The notes beneath the pieces were generated by a model, which ran no database searches, was not told the DNA's origin, and was given only the letters and a program-made list of their open reading frames with translations. From positions 1 to 6,947 of the forward strand of contig JAMOVZ010000099.1 of NCBI GenBank assembly GCA_027061865.1: a stretch of 6,947 bases of DNA. The letters are read 5' to 3'. Positions 1 to 6,106 of the stretch are shown in pieces. The stretch's first letter is position 1; every line of letters starts with the position of its first letter. A program made the position numbers and the translations under genes. Source of the stretch: Desulfobacterales bacterium (GTDB taxonomy: Bacteria; Desulfobacterota; DSM-4660; Desulfatiglandales; Desulfatiglandaceae).

Positions 1-361
1 AGTGGAAGATGTGGCAATCATTGGTGTGCCTGATGATCGATGGGGCGAGGCGGGAATGGCCTTCATAATACCAAGGGACGGGGCAGCCGTTACCGAAGAG
101 GAGGTCATTGGGTTTTGCAAAGACAGGCTGGCTGGCTACAAGCTACCGAAGAGAATAATTTTTGTGGAGTCGTTGCCACGGACTTCTCTTGGGAAGGTAA
201 GAAAATACCTTTTGAAGGAAGAAGTATTGTTGGGAGGCCAAGAACCAAATAGAAGCAGAAGGGGGGTGAAAAGGGAATCCAGGGATTCGGCCCTTTGTGG
301 GGGCGAACTTTGTGGTGTTAACCGATTGCAGAGCACACAACAAAAGGAGGCTATACCATGA
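1..361 (+). CDS. Acyl-CoA synthetase (AMP-binding/ANL class I), C-terminal fragment
   Basis: Only the C-terminal domain is in the window; the gene begins upstream. The first full codon is at position 2. Members of this family make acyl-CoA from a carboxylic acid, ATP and CoA in the cytoplasm. What is seen: an AIIGVPDDRWGEAGMAF stretch (visible residues 5-21), the FCKDRLAGYKLPK segment (38-50) and the terminal LPRTSLGK motif (58-65). K65 matches the catalytic lysine of the adenylation half-reaction. Family members normally end within about ten residues of this motif (RKYLLKEEV here), but the frame stays open for about 45 more residues of arginine/glycine-rich, non-domain sequence. It ends in a TGA at 359-361 that overlaps the dctP start. 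One base fewer in the G run at 261-266 would put a TGA in frame at once, so the tail is probably not native. Family assignment is firm; the substrate is unknown. Confidence 0.9.
   Translation, partial: VEDVAIIGVPDDRWGEAGMAFIIPRDGAAVTEEEVIGFCKDRLAGYKLPKRIIFVESLPRTSLGKVRKYLLKEEVLLGGQEPNRSRRGVKRESRDSALCGGELCGVNRLQSTQQKEAIP
261..269 (+). other. Six-G run next to an out-of-frame TGA; probable true end of the ligase
   Basis: Positions 261-266 are GGGGGG, followed by TGA at 267-269. In the ligase frame this reads AGG GGG GTG AAA and runs on. With five Gs it would read AGG GGG TGA and stop, ending the protein about 15 residues after KEEV, a normal family length. This points to a base-count error in the run, or a real slippage or frameshift site. 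The arithmetic is read from the sequence; the cause is inference. Confidence 0.5.
270..296 (+). terminator. Stem-loop after the probable ligase stop; weak terminator or mRNA hairpin
   Basis: Bases 270-280 (AAAGGGAATCC) pair with 283-296: GAATCC at 275-280 with GGATTC at 283-288, then AAAGG at 270-274 with CCTTT at 292-296. Bases 289-291 bulge out, and the apex is two to four bases. The hairpin starts just after the TGA at 267-269, where the end of a transcription unit would be expected. There is no clear T tract after it (GTGGGGG follows), so full Rho-independent termination is doubtful. It may attenuate transcription or stabilise an RNA end before dctP. Confidence 0.4.
343..350 (+). promoter_or_regulatory. 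Strong ribosome binding site of dctP
   Basis: AAAGGAGG lies seven bases before the ATG at 358. It is a near-perfect Shine-Dalgarno sequence and fixes the dctP start. Its strength fits a binding protein made in excess over its membrane partners, and it makes translational coupling to the upstream ligase unnecessary. Confidence 0.85.
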
Positions 362-1380
362 GACGCGTGGGATTAATACTTTTGGCCCTGGTTATTTCAT
401 TGTCAATTTTTCTAGCTTTTGATGTAGATTCCGCAAAAGCAGGCACTGTAAAGCTCACATATGCAAACTTTCCGCCTGCTCCCACTTTTCCTTGTGTTCA
501 GATGGAAAGGTGGAAAAAGGAGGTGGAAAAACGAACCAATGGTAAAGTCCAGGTGCAGACATTCCCTGGGGGCACATTGCTTGGCGCCAAGAATATGATG
601 GATGGAGTAATTGCCGGGCAGGCGGATATTGGATGCTTGTGTATGGCATACCAGCCAGGCCGCTTTGTGATTACCAATGCCACCAGCCTTCCTCTCGGCA
701 TTCCCAATTCCCTAGTAGGCAGCCTGGTGCTTTGGGATCTTTACAAAAAATATCAGCCTAAGGCATTTGCCAAGGTCAAGGTCCTTACCATGTTTACGAC
801 CTCTCCATCCAGCATCATGTCCAAGATACCTATTAAAACCCTGGAAGACATAAAGGGAGTGGATCTCAGGGCCTCTGGCGGGGCAGCCCAGATACTCAAG
901 GCTTGGGGTGCAAACCCAGTTGGTATGCCCATGCCTGCTACCCCGGAAGCCTTGCAAAAGGGAGTCGTAAAAGGGTTGTTTTCTTCTCTTGACGTGATGA
1001 AGGACTTCAAGTTTGCCGAGCTTTGCAAATATGTCACCCTCACCGAGACGGTTGTATATCCCTTTGCCGTGGTAATGAACATGGACAAGTGGAATTCCCT
1101 TCCCAAGGATGTCCAGAGGGTATTTGAGGAGCTTGGCGCCCAGCAGGCTGCATGGACAGGACAATACCTGGACAACCATGTGAAAGAGTCCATTGAGTGG
1201 TCAGTCAAGAACCAAGGTGTGAAGGTAATCAAGCTTTCGGCGAAAGAAAAGGCCAAATGGGACAAGCGCCTTGAGCCCATCACAAACAAGTGGATTAAAT
1301 CGGCGGAGAAAAAGGGCCTTGCTGGCAAGGCAATTGTAGAAGATATCAAGGCATTTGCCGCCATGTACTCTGGAAAATAA
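358..1380 (+). CDS. dctP: TRAP transporter periplasmic substrate-binding protein (DctP family)
   Basis: This is the extracytoplasmic binding protein of a TRAP transporter; it captures an organic acid and delivers it to the DctQM permease. It has 340 aa, usual for the family. Residues 1-28 form a signal peptide: RR near the N-terminus, a hydrophobic core at 4-21 and an AKA site, so cleavage is likely after A28. Family signatures follow: MERWKKEVEKRTNGKV (49-64), FPGGTLLGAKNMMDGV (69-84), GQADIG (87-92), YQPGRF (98-103), LEDIKGVDLRA (162-172), PATPEALQKGVVKG (193-206) and MNMDKWNSLP (240-249). R171 is where the family's carboxylate-binding arginine falls, so an acid ligand is expected. The mature protein has four cysteines (46, 93, 95, 223) including a CxC pair, which is uncommon in the family. 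The start is fixed by AAAGGAGG and the signal peptide. Ligand unknown; the neighbouring CoA ligases suggest an aromatic or other organic acid. Confidence 0.95.
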   Translation: MRRVGLILLALVISLSIFLAFDVDSAKAGTVKLTYANFPPAPTFPCVQMERWKKEVEKRTNGKVQVQTFPGGTLLGAKNMMDGVIAGQADIGCLCMAYQPGRFVITNATSLPLGIPNSLVGSLVLWDLYKKYQPKAFAKVKVLTMFTTSPSSIMSKIPIKTLEDIKGVDLRASGGAAQILKAWGANPVGMPMPATPEALQKGVVKGLFSSLDVMKDFKFAELCKYVTLTETVVYPFAVVMNMDKWNSLPKDVQRVFEELGAQQAAWTGQYLDNHVKESIEWSVKNQGVKVIKLSAKEKAKWDKRLEPITNKWIKSAEKKGLAGKAIVEDIKAFAAMYSGK

Positions 1381-1396
1381 GATGGAATGAAGCAGG

Positions 1397-1422
1397 GGGG
1401 CAGGCCTTGGATGGCCTGCTCC
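1397..1422 (+). terminator. Strong intergenic stem-loop between dctP and dctQ (attenuator or mRNA stabiliser)
   Basis: The left arm, 1397-1406 (GGGGCAGGCC), pairs with 1413-1422 (GGCCTGCTCC) around a TTGGAT loop. The stem is ten base pairs with one G-U and begins 17 bases after the dctP stop. No T tract follows (AAATAGG), so it is not a classic Rho-independent terminator. A hairpin here could protect the 3' end of the dctP message or partly stop transcription, giving more binding protein than permease. This is a known pattern in other binding-protein operons such as malE-malF. The structure is seen; the role is inferred. Confidence 0.6.
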
Positions 1423-1477
1423 AAATAGGTCAGATTCCTCTTGGTTACATTTCTATTGATGTGCAGGGATAGGGAGT

Positions 1478-1987
1478 ATGGAATTTTTTGAGAGATTGAA
1501 TCAGGTAATTAACAAGACCTTGATGTATGTGGCTGGAGCCGTTCTTGCGGTAATGATAATACTTACCTGTGCCAATATATTTTTTAGGATAGTTTGGTTG
1601 CCCATCCGTGGCACCTTTGAGCTTATGGGGTACATGGGCGCAGTAGTTACCGCCTTTGCCCTCGGATACACCCAAATGAAGAAGGGCCATATTGCCGTGG
1701 ACATCTTAATATTGGGATTTCCACCCAAAGTGAGGCGGCTGCTGGATGGCATCAACAGCCTCATATGCTTTGGCTTCTTCTCAATAGTGGCATGGCAGAT
1801 TGCAAGATATGCCACCAATCTGTGGAGAACCGGAGAGGTCACTGAGACATTAAGGATTATCTACTATCCTTTCACATATGCAGTGGCCTTGGGGTGTGCA
1901 GCCCTTGCCCTGGTTTTTTTGGGGAGTTTCTTGGCGGCATTATTTGGCAAGGCAGGCGAGCAGAATACAAAGGAGGATGGGAAATGA
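1478..1987 (+). CDS. dctQ: TRAP transporter small membrane subunit (DctQ family)
   Basis: This is the four-helix small permease subunit, which pairs with DctM in the inner membrane and is needed for TRAP transport. At 169 aa it has the typical length. Hydrophobic segments lie at about residues 15-37, 46-64, 91-109 and 131-155. Family marks are GTFELMGYMGA (45-55), the conserved GHIAVDIL (70-77) after the second helix, and YYPF (129-132) at the start of helix four. The chosen ATG gives a short amphipathic N-terminus (MEFFERLNQVINK) before helix one, as is usual. AGGGA at 1465-1469 is well spaced from it; a second purine run (AGGGAG, 1471-1476) is too close to serve. The gene is 97 bases after dctP, with a stem-loop between, and its TGA overlaps the dctM ATG by four bases, so translation of the two subunits is probably coupled. 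Confidence 0.93.
   Translation: MEFFERLNQVINKTLMYVAGAVLAVMIILTCANIFFRIVWLPIRGTFELMGYMGAVVTAFALGYTQMKKGHIAVDILILGFPPKVRRLLDGINSLICFGFFSIVAWQIARYATNLWRTGEVTETLRIIYYPFTYAVALGCAALALVFLGSFLAALFGKAGEQNTKEDGK
1969..1976 (+). promoter_or_regulatory. Ribosome binding site deciding the dctM start
   Basis: AAAGGAGG inside the end of dctQ lies seven bases before the ATG at 1984. It supports 1984 over start codons further upstream in the same open frame, which would give a 30-residue extension lying inside dctQ. Confidence 0.85.
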
Positions 1988-3288
1988 GTCTTACGGTTGT
2001 TGGTATTATTGGTATCATCGTCCTCCTGCTCGTCTTGTTTTTCCTAGGCATGCCTGTGGGCTTTGCCATGGCGGTGGTGGGGTTTTGCGGCTTTTGGTAT
2101 GCGGTCTCTTTTAAGGCTGCAATTGCCATGGTGGGCACAGATGTCTGGGCCACCTTTTCCAAGTACGGCCTTACCGTTATACCATTGTTTATCTTGCTAG
2201 GATATTTGGCGTTTAACTCTGGGATTGCTGAGAGACTTTACGATGCGGCCTACAAGTGGTTTGGCCACTGGAGAGGAGGGCTTGCCATAGCAACCATTGG
2301 GGCTGATGAACTTTTCGCTGCCATCTGTGGATCCAACACCGCTACGGCAGCCACCATGGGCGCTGTGGCCCTTCCCCAGATGAAGAAATACAATTACAGC
2401 ACTGTGCTTAGCAGCGGAACTGTTGTCACGGGCGGAACCCTTGGCACTGTGATGCCCCCCAGTGTGGTCCTTATAATCATAGGGCTGCAGACAGAGCAGT
2501 CAATCATTAAGCTGTTTCTTGGGGGGATACTTCCCGCCATTTTACTGGGGCTCCTTTTCGTATTTACCATTTGGGTCATGTGCCGGGTGAATCCGGAGCT
2601 CGCCCCGCCTGGACCAAAAACCTCCTTTAAAGAGAAGGTTATGGCCTTGGGCGGCATTATAGAAGCAGTAGCAATCTTTTTCCTGGTCATCGGTGGCCTT
2701 TATGCCGGCCTTTTTACTCCAACCGAGGCGGGAGCGGTCGGAGTATTTTTTACGTTGATTGTGACAGGGATAACAAAGCGCTTGACCTGGAAAGGAATCT
2801 GGGATTCCATCATGGACACCCTCAGGATATCCAGCATGGTTTTCTTTTTGGTTACGGGGGCCATCATCTTCGGCAGGTTCCTTGCTGTCACCAGGCTGCC
2901 TTTTCATATAGCAGAATTTGCCGCCTCCTTGCCAGTTTCCCCATACGTGATCTTGGCCATCGTGTTGTTGATCTATTTGATAGGGGGGTGTTTTGTGGAT
3001 TCTTTGGGCTTTCTGGTGCTCACCATTCCCATCTTTTTCCCCCTTGGAATGGCATTGGGTTTTGATCCTGTCTGGTATTCAATAATATTGACCATGGTCA
3101 CCACCATGGGGGCGATTACCCCTCCGGTTGGTGTGAACATATACGTGGTAAAGGCATTAGCTCCTGATATCGATCTTGCAACTATCTTTAAGAGTGTAAG
3201 CTTTTTTTTAATGGCCTGTATAGTGTGCATCATTTTATTGATCATCTTTCCAGACATAGTTTTGATGATTCCAAACCTGGCAAGATGA
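1984..3288 (+). CDS. dctM: TRAP transporter large membrane subunit (DctM family)
   Basis: This is the large permease subunit that forms the substrate path and couples uptake to an ion gradient, usually sodium. It has 434 aa and roughly a dozen hydrophobic segments along its length, as usual for DctM. Family signatures in order: ELFAAICGSNTATAATMGAV (109-128), TGGTLGTVMPPSVVL (149-163) in the first half, GLFTPTEAGAVGV (242-254), CFVDSLGFLVLTIPIFFPLG (336-355) and the second-half proline motif GAITPPVGVNIYV (376-388). The GTLG..PPS and TPPVG hairpins match the two inverted half-sites of the transporter. The frame is open upstream to 1894, but the ATG at 1984 has an ideal ribosome binding site and gives the usual N-terminus (MSLTVVGIIG). 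The gene overlaps dctQ by four bases. DctQ and DctM are separate here, not fused as in some TRAP systems. Substrate unknown. Confidence 0.95.
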   Translation: MSLTVVGIIGIIVLLLVLFFLGMPVGFAMAVVGFCGFWYAVSFKAAIAMVGTDVWATFSKYGLTVIPLFILLGYLAFNSGIAERLYDAAYKWFGHWRGGLAIATIGADELFAAICGSNTATAATMGAVALPQMKKYNYSTVLSSGTVVTGGTLGTVMPPSVVLIIIGLQTEQSIIKLFLGGILPAILLGLLFVFTIWVMCRVNPELAPPGPKTSFKEKVMALGGIIEAVAIFFLVIGGLYAGLFTPTEAGAVGVFFTLIVTGITKRLTWKGIWDSIMDTLRISSMVFFLVTGAIIFGRFLAVTRLPFHIAEFAASLPVSPYVILAIVLLIYLIGGCFVDSLGFLVLTIPIFFPLGMALGFDPVWYSIILTMVTTMGAITPPVGVNIYVVKALAPDIDLATIFKSVSFFLMACIVCIILLIIFPDIVLMIPNLAR

Positions 3289-3308
3289 AATTTTAAAAGA
3301 ATAGCGTT

Positions 3309-3320
3309 GGGAGGCAAGGA
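3309..3320 (+). promoter_or_regulatory. Ribosome binding site of the PaaK-like ligase
   Basis: GGGAGG (3309-3314) is ten bases and AAGGA (3316-3320) four bases before the ATG at 3325. Both precede this ATG, which argues against the in-frame TTG at 3307, since that codon overlaps the purine run itself. Confidence 0.6.
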
Positions 3321-3324
3321 AACA

Positions 3325-4617
3325 ATGACGCAAACCTTTATGCCTGAAATAAAGACAGAAGAAGAACTCAAGCAGCTCCAGTTGGAAGGGCTTAAATGGA
3401 CCGTAAGGCATGCCTATGAGGGCTCTTCGGTTTACCGGAAGAAGCTGGAGGATGCAGGGGTTGGACCAGAGGACATAGAGTCGCTCGGCGATCTTCGCCG
3501 CCTTCCCTTCACTACTGCGCAGGACCTACAGGAAGGTTATCCATTCCCGCTGCTGTCCGTGCCGCTGGAAAAGGTGGTCCGCATTCATGCCTCCTCCGGC
3601 ACTACAGGAAAAAGAAAGGTCCTATGCTATACCCAGAAGGACATTGATGATTGGACTCACTTTTTCGCCCGGTGCTACGAGATGGCGGAGATCACCAAGG
3701 AAGACAGGGTTCAGATCGCGGTTGGATATGGTATCTGGACCGCAGGTGTGGGATTTCAACTCGCCTGCGAGAAATTCGGTGCCATGGCAATACCTGCAGG
3801 CCCTGGCAACCTTGATATGCAGTGCCAGTTTCTGGTGGACTTTGGATCCACTGTAATGTGCTGTACCGCCTCAATGGGGCTCCTTATGGCAGAGGAGGTA
3901 AACAGGAGGGGACTGAGAGACAAGATTAAGCTCAAAAAGATGATCTTTGGCTCGGAGAGGTCAAGTGAGGCCATGCGCCGAAGGATCAAGGAGCTCCTGG
4001 GGCTTGAACACATGTTTGACATCCCTGGAATGACCGAGCTATACGGCCCTGGAACCGGCCTTGAATGTATTTATCATACAGGGATTCACTACTGGGCGGA
4101 TTATTACATACTGGAGATTCTTGATCCCGAAACGTTGGAGCCTGTCCCAGAAGGGGAGACAGGGGAGATGGTGGTGACCACCCTGAGGAAGGAGGCAGTT
4201 CCGCTAATAAGATATAGGACCAGGGACTTGAGCCGGCTCATTCCTGGCAAGTGCCCTTGTGGGAGCATACTGCCGCGGCATGACCGTATCTTGGGCCGCT
4301 CTGACGACATGATAATCTTCCGCGCGGTAAACATCTATCCAGGACAGATCGACCATGTGCTCTCTGGAATCGAGGGAATAGGGAGTGAATATCAGATCAT
4401 CTTGGAACGCCGGAAGGACGGAAAAGACTACATGATCCTCAAGGTGGAAAGGGATGAAGGACGGGCCTCTTCAATGGATGCTGATTTGATGAGAAAAGTA
4501 AAAGAAGAGATAAAGAAACAGATTATGGTGAGCGCAGAGGTGCAAATCGTAAGCTATGGCGAGCTTCCCAGATCTGAGAGGAAGAGCAAGAGGGTGTTTG
4601 ACAATAGAGACTTATAG
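3325..4617 (+). CDS. paaK: PaaK-family aryl-CoA ligase (phenylacetate-CoA ligase-like)
   Basis: Members activate phenylacetate and related aromatic acids to CoA thioesters through an acyl-adenylate, with ATP and CoA. The length, 430 aa, is typical. Seen in order: N-terminal YRKKLEDAGV (37-46), the phosphate loop HASSGTTGK (88-96), IPAGPGNLDMQ (156-166), GSERSSEAMRRRI (209-221), FDIPGMTELYGPGTGLEC (231-248), GETGEMVVTTL (277-287), PLIRYRTRDLS (293-303), CPCG (310-313), RILGRSDDMIIFRAVNIYPG (321-340) and the C-terminal PRSERKSKRV (415-424) holding the likely catalytic lysine K420. Several positions depart from what I know of PaaK: KRK instead of K-P-T after the phosphate loop, GNLDMQ for GNTERQ, and SERK for the usual S-x-G-K. 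It could therefore belong to a side clade, including those annotated as coenzyme F390 synthetase. It lies 36 bases after dctM and 102 before the FAD subunit. The family is sure; the symbol is family-level and the substrate open. Confidence 0.88.
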   Translation: MTQTFMPEIKTEEELKQLQLEGLKWTVRHAYEGSSVYRKKLEDAGVGPEDIESLGDLRRLPFTTAQDLQEGYPFPLLSVPLEKVVRIHASSGTTGKRKVLCYTQKDIDDWTHFFARCYEMAEITKEDRVQIAVGYGIWTAGVGFQLACEKFGAMAIPAGPGNLDMQCQFLVDFGSTVMCCTASMGLLMAEEVNRRGLRDKIKLKKMIFGSERSSEAMRRRIKELLGLEHMFDIPGMTELYGPGTGLECIYHTGIHYWADYYILEILDPETLEPVPEGETGEMVVTTLRKEAVPLIRYRTRDLSRLIPGKCPCGSILPRHDRILGRSDDMIIFRAVNIYPGQIDHVLSGIEGIGSEYQIILERRKDGKDYMILKVERDEGRASSMDADLMRKVKEEIKKQIMVSAEVQIVSYGELPRSERKSKRVFDNRDL

Positions 4618-4719
4618 CCCGTGTAAGGCCTTTTGGGAAGTCCGCGTTAGTTTTCCATCATGTGGTTAAAATGTCGGCGGAATGTTTAGTGAGAATTAGA
4701 CGAGAAATCAGGAGTCGCT
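4618..4719 (+). other. Longest gap between genes, without a clear signal
   Basis: These 102 bases separate the ligase from the molybdenum enzyme genes and are the most likely place for an internal promoter. I see a TAAAAT (4667-4672) that resembles a -10 box, but no convincing -35 box at the right distance. An AAGGCCTT palindrome (4625-4632) is present, but no terminator with a T tract. TCAGGAG at 4708-4714 is the ribosome binding site of the next gene, five bases before its ATG. Confidence 0.4.
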
Positions 4720-5577
4720 ATGAGAAGATTTGACTATTACCAGCCCCAGTCCCTCAGTGAGGCCTTTAACCTGATGGAACGGCTCAAAGGTGATGCCGTG
4801 TATGTGGCTGGAGGGACAGATGTAATCGTAAAGATGAAGCAAGGTGCAATCTCGCCGAAGGCCCTTATCTCCCTCAGGGGGATAGAGGAGCTCAGGGGAA
4901 TGGAAAGCGATGGTGGAATCAAGCTTGGAAGCATGGTGCTTTTCAGGGAGCTGGAAAGAGATCCCCATGTTGGGGCCAAGTATTATGCCATGAAGGAGGC
5001 TGCTTCCCTGCTGGCAAACCCCCAAATACGGAATGTCGCGACCATTGGCGGCAACCTTTGCAATGCTGCGCCCTCGGCTGATTCCGCCCCCCCGCTCATA
5101 GTGCTGGATGCCGCCTTTTTATTGGAAGGGCCAGGTGGTTCACGAGAGATCCCGGTGGAGGAGTTTTTTACCGGCCCTGGAAGCACATGCCTTGAAGACG
5201 TTGAGATCCTGAGGGAGATCAGAATTCCGGCTCCGGAGAACAAGAGCGGTAATGCCTTTGTGAAGCTAGGAAGACTCAAGCAGGACATTGCCGTTGTGAA
5301 TGCCGCTGCAATGGTAATGATGGAGGGAGGGGTTTGCAAGAGATGCCGGGTGGCGGTAGGGGCCGTGGCCCCAACTCCGCTGAGGCTCAGGGAGATAGAA
5401 CAGATGGTGGAGGGCGGCAGCATTGATGAAGAGCTGCTCGGGGCAGTGGAGAGCAAGGTAAAGGAGCTTGTCAGCCCGATTACAGATGTAAGGTCAACCC
5501 AAGAATACCGCAGAGAGGTATCAGGAATACTGGTCAAAAGGGCATTGAAAGAGGCGCTCACCCGCGCCCAAATGTAA
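4720..5577 (+). CDS. Molybdenum hydroxylase, FAD-binding subunit (CoxM/HcrB/xanthine dehydrogenase FAD family)
   Basis: This is the medium subunit of a heterotrimeric xanthine-dehydrogenase-family enzyme; it passes electrons between FAD and the iron-sulfur subunit. It has 285 aa, normal for CoxM-like proteins. FAD-binding motifs are VAGGTDVIVKMKQG (29-42) and ATIGGNLCNAAPSAD (107-121), followed by PPLIVLDA (124-131). The C-terminal FAD-subunit domain shows FVKLGRLKQDIAVVNAAAMV (180-199), CRVAVGAVAPTPLR (209-222) and DVRSTQEYRREV (256-267). The beta subunit of 4-hydroxybenzoyl-CoA reductase carries an inserted loop of about 40 residues with a [4Fe-4S] cluster. That insertion is absent: only C114 and C157 lie between residues 100 and 160. 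The ATG at 4720 is preceded by CAGGAG. The iron-sulfur subunit gene follows after 45 bases. Confidence 0.93.
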   Translation: MRRFDYYQPQSLSEAFNLMERLKGDAVYVAGGTDVIVKMKQGAISPKALISLRGIEELRGMESDGGIKLGSMVLFRELERDPHVGAKYYAMKEAASLLANPQIRNVATIGGNLCNAAPSADSAPPLIVLDAAFLLEGPGGSREIPVEEFFTGPGSTCLEDVEILREIRIPAPENKSGNAFVKLGRLKQDIAVVNAAAMVMMEGGVCKRCRVAVGAVAPTPLRLREIEQMVEGGSIDEELLGAVESKVKELVSPITDVRSTQEYRREVSGILVKRALKEALTRAQM

Positions 5578-5611
5578 GGCGGGCAGATTTTCCATAAAAA
5601 TTGCTGGCAAT

Positions 5612-5616
5612 GGAGG
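5612..5616 (+). promoter_or_regulatory. Ribosome binding site of the iron-sulfur subunit
   Basis: GGAGG lies six bases before the ATG at 5623. An earlier ATG at 5610 overlaps this site and is in another frame, so 5623 is the start. Confidence 0.75.
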
Positions 5617-5622
5617 AAGTGG

Positions 5623-6096
5623 ATGAAAAAGCTCATTCGATTCACACTGAACGGAAGCGAGGTCTCGGCAGAGGTTCCCTCCCATAAAATGTTGCTGGAA
5701 GTGTTGCGTGAGACCTTTGAGCTTACCGGGCCCAAGGAAGGATGTGGCCAGGGCGAGTGTGGTGCTTGCACTGTGTTGGTTGATGGATTGAGTGTAAATT
5801 CATGCCTGTATCCAGCCTTTGAGGTGGATGGTAAAGAGGTCACCACCGTGGAAGGCTTGATTGGAGAAGGCAACAAGCTGGACCCCATCCAAGAGGCATT
5901 TGTGGAGCATGGAGGTGTGCAGTGCGGATTTTGCACTCCTGGGATGATCATGTCTGCAAAGGCACTGCTGGAGGAAAACCCTCGTCCCACAGAGGATGAA
6001 ATCAAGAAGGGAATCTCCGGGAATCTTTGCCGCTGCACAGGTTATGTGCAAATAGTTGAATCCATAAAGAAGGCAGCTCAAAAGAGAGGAAGCTGA
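5623..6096 (+). CDS. Molybdenum hydroxylase, 2x[2Fe-2S] small subunit (CoxS/HcrC family)
   Basis: This is the small subunit, which relays electrons between the molybdenum centre and FAD. It has 157 aa, typical of CoxS/HcrC. The N-terminal plant-ferredoxin-like domain holds a [2Fe-2S] cluster with C41, C46, C49 (GCGQGECGACTVLVDG, 40-55) and C61. The helical C-terminal domain holds the second cluster with C101 and C104 (VQCGFCTPGMIMSAKALL, 99-116) and C136 and C138 (GNLCRCTGY, 133-141). All eight ligand cysteines are present, so the protein looks intact. GVQCGFCTPG includes Q100, which by family knowledge contacts the molybdopterin cytosine dinucleotide side. The gene lies between the FAD and molybdenum subunit genes, with only ten bases to the latter. 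Confidence 0.97.
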   Translation: MKKLIRFTLNGSEVSAEVPSHKMLLEVLRETFELTGPKEGCGQGECGACTVLVDGLSVNSCLYPAFEVDGKEVTTVEGLIGEGNKLDPIQEAFVEHGGVQCGFCTPGMIMSAKALLEENPRPTEDEIKKGISGNLCRCTGYVQIVESIKKAAQKRGS

Positions 6097-6106
6097 GGGG
6101 GAACAA

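Noticed and set aside
40..252. Alternative 70-codon frame within the upstream ligase end
   Set aside because: The translation has no family motif, while the overlapping frame gives the clear ANL C-terminal domain.
313..330. Possible sigma-54 promoter (TGG...TTGCA) before dctP
   Set aside because: The GG and GC are separated by 12 bases instead of the required 10, and the flanking bases fit poorly.
1894..1983. Upstream extension of dctM by 30 codons
   Set aside because: It overlaps the dctQ coding region, has no ribosome binding site, and would add a non-family N-terminus. The ATG at 1984 has AAAGGAGG at ideal spacing.
3291..3298. TTTTAAAA palindrome after dctM as a terminator or operator
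   Set aside because: It is a short AT-only palindrome with no GC stem or loop, and is expected by chance in a gap of this kind.
3307..3324. TTG start for the PaaK-like ligase, six codons upstream
   Set aside because: The codon overlaps the purine run that serves as ribosome binding site for the ATG at 3325, which is the better start.
4625..4632. AAGGCCTT palindrome after the PaaK-like ligase as a terminator
   Set aside because: It is an eight-base self-palindrome with no loop, so it cannot form a useful hairpin; the T run after it is only two further bases.
4644..4672. Possible sigma-70 promoter before the FAD subunit
   Set aside because: TAAAAT is a fair -10 box, but no sequence near TTGACA lies 16-18 bases upstream. 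The evidence is too weak to annotate.
4983..6038. Open frame of 351 codons on the minus strand
   Set aside because: It lies wholly opposite the well-supported FAD and iron-sulfur subunit genes. Its translation is serine/proline-rich with no recognisable motif, and it has no supported start, so it is a shadow of their codon use.
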